Below the pieces are notes generated by a model. It saw nothing but the letters and a program-made list of their open reading frames with translations, was not told the DNA's origin and searched no databases. The position numbers and the translations under genes were made by a program. Positions 16,001-22,709 of a stretch of DNA of 36,642 nt are shown here, piece by piece; within the stretch, counting starts at the first letter, position 1, and every line of letters begins with the position of its first letter. This DNA is from Planctomycetia bacterium (GTDB lineage: Bacteria; Planctomycetota; PLA2; JAEUHO01). The DNA lies in contig JAEUHO010000515.1 of NCBI GenBank assembly GCA_016795345.1, positions 1-36,642 on the forward strand. The letters run 5' to 3'.

Positions 16001-16797
16001 CCGCCGCGACGCCGCCCCCCGAACCGTCCCGGGACGCGGTCCCGTCGAAGGACCGCGAGGCCCGGCCCGCGGCGCTCCCGCGCCAGACGGCTGCGCTGCC
16101 GCGCCGGACGGAGGCACGCCCCCGCCGCAAGGCGACGCGCCGCGCGCCGCGCCGCCGGCCCGACGCGAAGGCGCTCGGCAACGCCACGCGCACGTGGGAC
16201 GCGCTCCGCGCCGCCTACCCCGACGCGCGCTGCGCGCTCGACCACGCCACGCCGTTCCAGCTCCTCGCGGCCACCGTGCTCTCGGCGCAGTGCACCGACG
16301 CGCGCGTCAACAAGGTGACGCCGGCCCTGTTCGCGGCGCTCCCGACGCCCGCGGCCATGGCCGCCGCGCCGATCGAGACGATCGAGGCGCTCGTCCGCAC
16401 CACGGGCTTCTTCCGCAACAAGGCGAAGAACTTGAAGGCCGCGGCGCAGCGGATCACGGACGTCTTCCACGGCGAGGTCCCGTCCGGCATGGACGACCTC
16501 CTCACGCTGCCCGGCGTCGCCCGCAAGACGGCCAACGTCGTGCGCGGGACCGCGTTCGGGCAGGCCGACGGCGTCGTCGTCGACACCCACGTCTTCCGCC
16601 TCGCGCACCGCCTCGGGTGGTCGAAGGGCAAGACCCCCGTCCACGTCGAACGCGACCTCATGGCGCTGTTCCCCCGCGAGGCCTGGATCGACCTCTCCCA
16701 CGTCCTGATCCACCACGGTCGGAGGATCTGTGCGGCGCGCAAGCCGAGGTGTGGAGAATGCCCGGTGCGCACGTCCTGTCCCTCGGCCCTCGCCTGA
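15997..16797 (+). CDS. nth: Endonuclease III with basic N-terminal extension
   Basis: A 266-residue DNA glycosylase/AP lyase that removes oxidised pyrimidines. The core starts near residue 60 (ALGNATRTWDAL). It has the HhH LLTLPGVARKTANVV with the lysine nucleophile, VVDTHVFRLAHRLG with the catalytic Asp, and the 4Fe-4S loop C-x6-C-x2-C-x5-C (CAARKPRCGECPVRTSC) at the end. The GTG start overlaps the PolX-like stop by four bases, implying coupled translation. The first 58 residues are rich in Pro, Arg and Ala, absent from the usual 210-220-residue enzymes, and contain a dispersed-element copy read as DREARPAA, followed by two near-repeats of an ALPR unit. An internal start near residue 60 cannot be excluded, but no ribosome site is seen there. 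Confidence 0.92.
   Translation: MTAATPPPEPSRDAVPSKDREARPAALPRQTAALPRRTEARPRRKATRRAPRRRPDAKALGNATRTWDALRAAYPDARCALDHATPFQLLAATVLSAQCTDARVNKVTPALFAALPTPAAMAAAPIETIEALVRTTGFFRNKAKNLKAAAQRITDVFHGEVPSGMDDLLTLPGVARKTANVVRGTAFGQADGVVVDTHVFRLAHRLGWSKGKTPVHVERDLMALFPREAWIDLSHVLIHHGRRICAARKPRCGECPVRTSCPSALA
16050..16072 (+). repeat. Dispersed GCGAGGCCCG element inside the nth N-terminal extension
   Basis: Core at 16055-16064 with full GGACC and GCCCGC flanks, nearly identical to the intergenic copy at 26542. It is translated as REARP at residues 20-24. Confidence 0.6.
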
Positions 16798-16811
16798 CCC
16801 GCCCCCTGCCC

Positions 16812-17888
16812 ATGCCCCACACGTTCGTCGTCCCCACCCGTCTCGCCCCGTCGTACGCGGCGGTCGCCGCCGAGGTCGGGGCCGAGGGCCTCGTCGTCGC
16901 CGAGGGCGCGCCCGAGGCGGAGTGGCCGGTGGGGCTCCTGCACGTCCACGAGGACGGCACGTCGGCTCGCGGCATCGAGGTCGAGCGGACCGCCGACGCG
17001 ATGATCGTGCGGATCCCGACCGCCGCGGCCCCCATGGACTGGGACCTCGGGATGCGGTTCGTGCGCGCGTTCGCGGGCCTCCTCGACGCGCCGATCCGCC
17101 GCCCGGAGCGCGAGGCCCCGTACGACCCGATCGAGCTGGTGGCCCGCTACAACGGCAAGGCCCTCGTGGCCCTGCTCGCCGCGGAGTTCGACGCGACGGC
17201 CGCGGCCGCCGAGGCCGAGCCCGTCACCCTCGAGGGCGCGGTCCGGCCCGTCGTGCTCGGGCCCGCGACCCTCGCGCGCCTCCGGGCCGACGGTCCGCCC
17301 GAGGAGCGCGGCCTGCGCCTCGCGACGTTCGTCGGCCGCGTGCAGTGGATCGAGCAGGAGGACTGCGCCGTCGCGAACGTCCTCGAGTTCGTGAGCCCCG
17401 ACGGCCGCCCGTTCTCCGCGGCCACGATCGTGCCGGGCCGCCGCCTCTTCCTACCCGCGAGCCCCCACGTGCTCCTCGCCGAGCCCGGCAGCGCCGACGC
17501 GCCGCTCGTCGTGCCCCGCGCGAGCCTCGCGACGTGGATCGGCGAGGGCCTCGTCGAGTGGGTGGACGAGGTGCAGCCGATCGTGCTGCTCCACCGCGGC
17601 TCCGCCTGGGACGACGCGTGGGACCGCGCGACGGCGCACGTGATCGTGCGCGTGCAGCGCACCGTCGGCGACGTCGAGCCCGCGGCCCCGCCCGAGGACG
17701 ACGACGACTTCGAGCTCGAGGAGCTCGACCTCGACGACAGGCCGAAGCCGAAGCCGTCGGCGACGGCGGCCCCGGCGCCCGCACGCGAGGCCCGGCCGCC
17801 GTCCGACGACGACGAGCCCACGCACGAGGGCCCGCGCCCGCCGCTGCCGCCCCCGCCGCGCAAGAAGCCCTGGTGGCGCTTCTGGTGA
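16812..17888 (+). CDS. Unrecognised protein with acidic/proline-rich tail ending WWRFW
   Basis: A 358-residue protein of no family I recognise. The first 265 residues look globular, mixed alpha/beta, starting PHTFVVPTRLAPSYAAVAAE, with a tryptophan motif MDWDLGMRFVRAFAGLL and a second block MDWD...RVQWIEQEDCAVANVLEF. From about residue 290 it becomes very acidic (EDDDDFELEELDLDD), then Pro/Lys-rich, ending in KKPWWRFW, a terminal aromatic-basic cluster that could be a docking signal. There is no signal peptide or membrane helix, so it is probably cytoplasmic. The tail includes a dispersed-element copy (AREARPPSDD). ATG 16812 follows the nth stop by 14 bases, so it is the third gene of the polX-like/nth operon. 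Only 18 bases separate its stop from that of the convergent gene. Confidence 0.7.
   Translation: MPHTFVVPTRLAPSYAAVAAEVGAEGLVVAEGAPEAEWPVGLLHVHEDGTSARGIEVERTADAMIVRIPTAAAPMDWDLGMRFVRAFAGLLDAPIRRPEREAPYDPIELVARYNGKALVALLAAEFDATAAAAEAEPVTLEGAVRPVVLGPATLARLRADGPPEERGLRLATFVGRVQWIEQEDCAVANVLEFVSPDGRPFSAATIVPGRRLFLPASPHVLLAEPGSADAPLVVPRASLATWIGEGLVEWVDEVQPIVLLHRGSAWDDAWDRATAHVIVRVQRTVGDVEPAAPPEDDDDFELEELDLDDRPKPKPSATAAPAPAREARPPSDDDEPTHEGPRPPLPPPPRKKPWWRFW
17781..17801 (+). repeat. Dispersed GCGAGGCCCG element inside a disordered protein tail
   Basis: Core at 17785-17794 with GCAC and GCCG flanks, as at 6167 and 7798. Encodes REARP. Confidence 0.6.
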
Positions 17889-17906
17889 CGACGTCGGCCT
17901 GAGCGG

Positions 17907-20900
17907 TCAGGGCAGCACGAGCCGCCGTTCCCGCGTCGCGCCGGCGGCGGCCTCGAACCGCCACAGGACGCCCGCACCGGGCCCCGCGGGCATCACGAGC
18001 ACCGCGTGCGGCCCGGCGTCGAGCCCGTCCAGCGCGAACCGGCCCGCGGCGTCCGCGACGTACAACTCGCCGTCCACGACGAGGCGCGCGCCCGCGGCCG
18101 GCTCGCCCGCCGCGTCCACCACCTCGACCCGCACCGCGACCGTCCCCCACCGCGGCTCGTACGGCCCCGCGCCCACGATCGGCACGACGAGCGCACGCCG
18201 GCCCGGCGCACGGAACGTCACCGTCCCGCGCAGGCACGCGACGTCGAACCACCCCGCCTCGTCGACGGTGGGCGTGACGCGCACCGCCCGCTCGCCCTCG
18301 GGGCGCACGACGATCTCGGCGGCGCCCTCGGGACGCTTCACGCGCGCGACGGGCGCCGGGCGCGCCGCGCGCAGGTCCACCGCGACGGTCGCGCCGGTCG
18401 CGCCGTCCAGGACGACGTCGGCGACGACCGCACGGCCCGCGACGGTCGCGTGGAGCGTCAACGCGCCCGCGGCGTCGGTCAGGAGCGACGCGCCGTCGTC
18501 GTCCGCGTCCACGGCGTGGCCGTCGAACGTCAGGCGGGCGTCCTGCACGTCGAGGTCCGACGCCCACGTGATCCGGCGCCGCGGCCGGGGCCCGAGCGTC
18601 GCGCGGCGCACGCCGTCCGGCCCGGGCGGCGCGAGGGCCACTCCGTGGTCGTGGAGCGAGACGACCATCACCTCGGCGTCGGCGGGGGCGCCGCGCGCCT
18701 CCTCGAGCGTCGCGGAGTCGCCGCGCGCGTACAGCCGCACGTTCGTCGCGCCGCCCGCGTCCACCTCGACCGGCGCCTGCGCCGCGACGACGACCTCGAC
18801 CGCCACGTCGCGCCCCGCGACGGCCACGACCTCCGTGCGGGCGAAGGTGGTCGCGGCGAAGACCTCCGAGGGACGGACCTCGTACCGCCCCGCCGGCACC
18901 GGCAGGCGCGCCTCCCCGACGACGACGCGCGCCGCGCCCTCCCCCGCCGGCTCGTCCTCGGTCCACGCGTCGTACCAGCGCCCGTCCTCGCCGACGAGCG
19001 CCACGCGCACGTCCGCCACCGCCGCGCCCGCGGCGTCGCGCGCGCGCACGCGCACGAACGCGTCGGGTTCGGGGAGCGCGGGCCGCACGCCCGCGAGCCG
19101 GACGACGAGGTCGCGGCCGGGCGTCACGCCGTCCACGCGGAGCCAGGCGCCGGTGAGCGGGTGGATGGCCGTGACCTCGCCGCCGGGCGTCACCCCCCAC
19201 AACGTGAACCGGCCGTGGTCGTCGGTGACGGCGCGCGGGCCTCGCGTCTCCTGGAACTGCCGCACGACGGCGCCCGCCACGGGCCGGCCCCGCGGGTCGG
19301 TGACGACGCCGGCGAGATCGGCGCCCGGGCGCAGCACGATCACGGCGTCCGCGCCGCCGAAGCGCTCGAAGACGTCGTCCGCGACGTGGAGCGCGCCGCG
19401 GTGGCCGGGCGCGCTCACCCAGAGGTAGGCGTCGACGGTCGGGACGTGCGCGATCTCGAAGCGGCCCTCGGCGTCGCCGGCGACGACCGCCGCCGACGGC
19501 CCGTGGCCGCAACCGAGGTAGAGGTCGACGACGGCGCCGGCGACGCCGCGCCCGAGCGGGTCCACGACGCGCCCGCGGAGCGTGCGCCCCCGTTCGAGGG
19601 TCAGCCGCTCCGGCGGACGGGCCCCGTACGCGTGGCGCATCGCGTACCCGGGCGCGACCGCGACCCAGTGCGCATCGTTCCACGAACGGTCCCACGGCAC
19701 CCGCGCGACGCCGGCCGCGTCGGCGCGCCCCTCCGCGAGGAGCACGTCGCGGCCGAACGCGGCGTCCGACGCGTCCTCCGGGAACCACCGCAGCACCGCG
19801 CCGGGCACCGGTAACCCGGTGACGGCGTCCACGAGCAGCGACGCGACGGCGAGGTCGCCCGTGTCCTGCGGGCCGGGTGCGTCGCCCGGGAACGGGCCGT
19901 CGGCCGGGCTCACGACGTCCGCGCTCGGCCGCGGCAGCGTCACCGCGAACGACCGGGCCTCGCCGTCCCCGAGCGTGAACGTCGCCGTGGCCCCGGCGCC
20001 GTCGTCCGCGACGACGACGAGCGTGTGCACGCCCGCGGGGACGCCGCCGATCGACGCACGCCCCGCGACGACGTCGAACCGCGTCCCGGCGAGGAGCGCG
20101 CGACCGGAGACGGGCGCGCCGTCCGCGGCGTGGACGATCACCGTGATCGCGCCGGCGGGCCACACGACCTCGTGCCGCCCCGGAGTCTCGAAGCGCCGGA
20201 CGACCGACAGGAGCCCCGGCGGCGCGATCCACGCGACGCAGGGCCCGTCGAGCGCGACGGGCGTCTCGATCTCCGCGCCCTCGAGGCCTCCTCTCCCGAC
20301 GAGCGACCTCGCGTCGAGCGCGGTGACCGGGACCGACGCGCCGCCGGGCCCGACGAGCGCCAGCGTGACCGGGCCCGTGGCCCGCTCGCCCTCGACGGGC
20401 ACGTCGAGGTTCACGGTCACGCGGCGCGCCTCGTGACGCGGCGGCAGCACGACCGGCACGACGCGCGTCGTCTCGGCCGCGCCGTCCTTCGCCTCGAAGT
20501 CCACCACGAGCCACGCCGGGCCCTCGACCTCGGTCGTGAACGTGTCCGGGTCCGGGCCGTCGTCCACCGGCATGTACCGCACGTCGGCCCCGAGCCCGAG
20601 GCTGACGTCGTCGTACGGACGCTTCGAGACGAGGTGGATCGTCGTCGTGCGCTCCGTCGGTGGCGCGAGCCGCGCGAGGCGCGCGCCGTCCACGACCGGG
20701 CCGACCTCGGCCACCGCGTGGAACCCGCGCGCGTTCGCGACCACCCGGACCGAGGCCGTCGGGTCCACGCAGGGCACGCGGGCGTCCGCGTCCTTCGGCG
20801 CGCCGACGTGCGCCGAGGCCGCGGGGCCGCCGCGCACGACGATCCACGCGTCCGCGCCGCCGTCCGGCAGGCCCTCGAACCGCAACGGCACCCGCGGCAC

Positions 20901-22148
20901 GGCCTCGAGGTCGAGCGTCACGGCCTCGTCGGCCTTCACGACGCCGCGCCGCGACGCGACGGCGCACGGGTCGAGCGGGTCGTCGCCCGCGACGACGAAC
21001 GCGCCCGCCGGCACCTCGAGTTCGTCCTGGAAGCGGCCCGCGGCGTCGTCCCACGGCAGGCGCGCGCGGGTCGTGACCCCGTCCGGGCCGGTCCACGTCA
21101 CGCCGACGGACGGCTTCGCGTCCGCGCCCTTCGGCCCGCGCACGGCGAGCGTGACCGTGGTGGTCCCCGCAGGCTCGACGAGGCCGTCGTCGCCGAGCGT
21201 GAGGTCGGCCGCGACGTCGGGCGAGAGCCGGACGTGGACGCCGCGGCCCTCGTCGGCCTCCGACGTGGTCCGCGGCCACACGACGAGGATCTCCTCGCCG
21301 GGTTCGACCCCCGCCAACGAGAACGTCCCGTCGGCGCCCGTGGTGGTGACCGGCCCGCGCGGGAACCCGTCGGCGCGCACGACGACGCCCGCGAGCGGCG
21401 CGCCGGCCGCGTCCTTCAGCCGCCCCTGCAGCGTGACGCCGCGCTGAAGGACGAGTTCCTCGGCCGCCGTCCCCGACAGGCCGTTGACGCCGTGGACTTC
21501 CGTCACGAACCCGGGCGCGGTGATCCACAGGTTCCACCCCTCGTCCGGCGCGTCCTCGAAGACGACGCGACCGTCGGCGTCCGTGACGTAGGTCGAAAGC
21601 GCCGGCGCATGGGGGCAGCCGTCGGCCGGATAGGCCTCGACGCGCGCGCCGGCGACGGGGCGGTCGTCGGTGTCGGCGACGCGCGCCACGATGCGGATGC
21701 CGCGCCGCAGGCGCACGACCGCGGGCAGGCGGCCGAACTCGTGGACCGGCGCATAGCCGTGCGCGACCACGACGAAGTGGCCCCGTAGGCCGTCGTCGGG
21801 GATCTCGAGCGACGCCACGCCGAAGCGGTCCGTCGCCTGCTCCGCGACGACGACGTCGTACCGCGTCTCGCCGGCGTCCACGTCCTCCTCGTACATCGCG
21901 ACGCGCGCGCCGACGACCGGAGCGCCCGTCGCCTCGTCGACGACGATCGTCGCGTCCACGTCGCCGTCGGGCAGGCGCCGGTCGTACGGGCGCACCTCGA
22001 CGCCCTCGTCCGGCGCGCCGGTGGCGCCCCGCCCCACGAGCGCGCCGCCCACGAGGAACATCGCGACGATGACGCGACCCCACCGGCGCGGGACCGCGAG
22101 GCCCGGCTGCCGCGGCGGCGCGCCCCGTGTGAGCACCGATCGGATCAC
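17907..22148 (-). CDS. Large secreted protein of carboxypeptidase-regulatory-like (Ig-like) domains
   Basis: A 1413-residue protein made of beta-sandwich repeats of the CarboxypepD_reg type: unit pattern G-x-V-x-D-x-x-G-x-P-V-A-G-A-x-V, then T-D-x-D-G-x-F-x-L. A block of about 230 residues at 64-290 recurs at about 766-1000 in the same order (VDEATGAPVVGARV vs VDAVTGLPVPGAVL; APGF/APGH; LRGRVVD), so the protein grew by duplication. Likely a cell-surface or secreted scaffold; no enzyme motif is seen. The start is taken as GTG 22148, which overlaps the stop of the upstream gene (GTGA) and gives an Arg-rich region plus hydrophobic VIVAMFLVGGALVG as an export signal. The Arg-rich part includes a dispersed-element copy (GLAVPRR). 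A later ATG at Met33 within the hydrophobic stretch is a less likely start. Confidence 0.8.
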   Translation of the reverse strand: MIRSVLTRGAPPRQPGLAVPRRWGRVIVAMFLVGGALVGRGATGAPDEGVEVRPYDRRLPDGDVDATIVVDEATGAPVVGARVAMYEEDVDAGETRYDVVVAEQATDRFGVASLEIPDDGLRGHFVVVAHGYAPVHEFGRLPAVVRLRRGIRIVARVADTDDRPVAGARVEAYPADGCPHAPALSTYVTDADGRVVFEDAPDEGWNLWITAPGFVTEVHGVNGLSGTAAEELVLQRGVTLQGRLKDAAGAPLAGVVVRADGFPRGPVTTTGADGTFSLAGVEPGEEILVVWPRTTSEADEGRGVHVRLSPDVAADLTLGDDGLVEPAGTTTVTLAVRGPKGADAKPSVGVTWTGPDGVTTRARLPWDDAAGRFQDELEVPAGAFVVAGDDPLDPCAVASRRGVVKADEAVTLDLEAVPRVPLRFEGLPDGGADAWIVVRGGPAASAHVGAPKDADARVPCVDPTASVRVVANARGFHAVAEVGPVVDGARLARLAPPTERTTTIHLVSKRPYDDVSLGLGADVRYMPVDDGPDPDTFTTEVEGPAWLVVDFEAKDGAAETTRVVPVVLPPRHEARRVTVNLDVPVEGERATGPVTLALVGPGGASVPVTALDARSLVGRGGLEGAEIETPVALDGPCVAWIAPPGLLSVVRRFETPGRHEVVWPAGAITVIVHAADGAPVSGRALLAGTRFDVVAGRASIGGVPAGVHTLVVVADDGAGATATFTLGDGEARSFAVTLPRPSADVVSPADGPFPGDAPGPQDTGDLAVASLLVDAVTGLPVPGAVLRWFPEDASDAAFGRDVLLAEGRADAAGVARVPWDRSWNDAHWVAVAPGYAMRHAYGARPPERLTLERGRTLRGRVVDPLGRGVAGAVVDLYLGCGHGPSAAVVAGDAEGRFEIAHVPTVDAYLWVSAPGHRGALHVADDVFERFGGADAVIVLRPGADLAGVVTDPRGRPVAGAVVRQFQETRGPRAVTDDHGRFTLWGVTPGGEVTAIHPLTGAWLRVDGVTPGRDLVVRLAGVRPALPEPDAFVRVRARDAAGAAVADVRVALVGEDGRWYDAWTEDEPAGEGAARVVVGEARLPVPAGRYEVRPSEVFAATTFARTEVVAVAGRDVAVEVVVAAQAPVEVDAGGATNVRLYARGDSATLEEARGAPADAEVMVVSLHDHGVALAPPGPDGVRRATLGPRPRRRITWASDLDVQDARLTFDGHAVDADDDGASLLTDAAGALTLHATVAGRAVVADVVLDGATGATVAVDLRAARPAPVARVKRPEGAAEIVVRPEGERAVRVTPTVDEAGWFDVACLRGTVTFRAPGRRALVVPIVGAGPYEPRWGTVAVRVEVVDAAGEPAAGARLVVDGELYVADAAGRFALDGLDAGPHAVLVMPAGPGAGVLWRFEAAAGATRERRLVLP
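19236..19248 (-). repeat. Dispersed element core inside the large regulatory-like protein
   Basis: Exact core at 19236-19245 with short flanks only. It lies just before a TDDHGRF strand, in a loop of one beta unit. Because G-L-A and R-G-P-R codons readily create this string, chance is possible. Confidence 0.3.
22087..22115 (+). repeat. Dispersed GCGAGGCCCG element at the start of a secreted protein
   Basis: Core at 22096-22105 with GGGACC and GGC flanks. Read on the minus strand it encodes QPGLAVPRR, the positively charged part of the export signal of the 1413-residue protein. Confidence 0.6.
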
Positions 22149-22672
22149 GACAGCGGCTTCCAGGGTCGGCGCGTCTCGATCAAGAGCGCGATGGTCCCGA
22201 GCGCCGGCAACGCGCCCGACAACGCCGCAACCCCGAGCGCGTGGCCGACGTCCAACCCGCGCGCGAGGACACCGTGGGCCAGCAGGCCCGCGAACGCGGC
22301 CCACGGGACGACGAGCGCCACCATCAACATGATCGCGCCCACGATCCGCCCGCGGCGCCCCGCCAGCGCGAACAGGCCGCCCGCGCACACGAACAGCATC
22401 GCGTACGCGGCCCACGGCCCCGCGTGCTCCCACCAGGAGCGCGACACGGGCGCCCCGTCGGGGTCCTTCCCGGCGCGGGACGCGAGTGCGAGGGCGATCA
22501 CCGAGCACCCGAGGGCGAAGCAACCGGTGACCCCGAGCGCTGTCCACGCCGCCACCGAGCGCCCCCACGGCGTGAAGCGGCGTGCGACCTCCGCGAGGGG
22601 TGAGCGGGCGCCCGCGTCCGGCCGCGGGCGTCGGCGCGCGGGTCGTCGGTCGGCGGACGGGCCTTGCGTCAT
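22145..22672 (-). CDS. Small integral membrane protein, about four transmembrane helices
   Basis: A 175-residue protein. After a basic, disordered N-terminus (residues 1-38) come four hydrophobic helices: AAWTALGVTGCFALGCSVIA, HAGPWAAYAMLFVCAGGLFA, GRIVGAIMLMVALVVPWAAF, and VAALSGALPALGTIALLI. The C-terminus is short and cytoplasmic or periplasmic. No family is recognised and no conserved charged residue sits inside the helices, so transport cannot be argued. It lies 37 bases after the repeat-protein gene and overlaps the start of the 1413-residue protein, so all three are probably one transcript. It may help export or anchor its neighbours, which is inference from position alone. Confidence 0.7.
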   Translation of the reverse strand: MTQGPSADRRPARRRPRPDAGARSPLAEVARRFTPWGRSVAAWTALGVTGCFALGCSVIALALASRAGKDPDGAPVSRSWWEHAGPWAAYAMLFVCAGGLFALAGRRGRIVGAIMLMVALVVPWAAFAGLLAHGVLARGLDVGHALGVAALSGALPALGTIALLIETRRPWKPLS

Positions 22673-22709
22673 CGACGGGTCGCTCCGCGAGGCATCGTCG
22701 CACGGGGCA

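Noticed and set aside
17224-22083. A 1619-codon minus-strand frame overlapping the large Ig-like gene
   Set aside because: Arg/Gly/Ala-rich without any motif; the overlapping frame ending at 17907 has regular beta-sandwich repeats.
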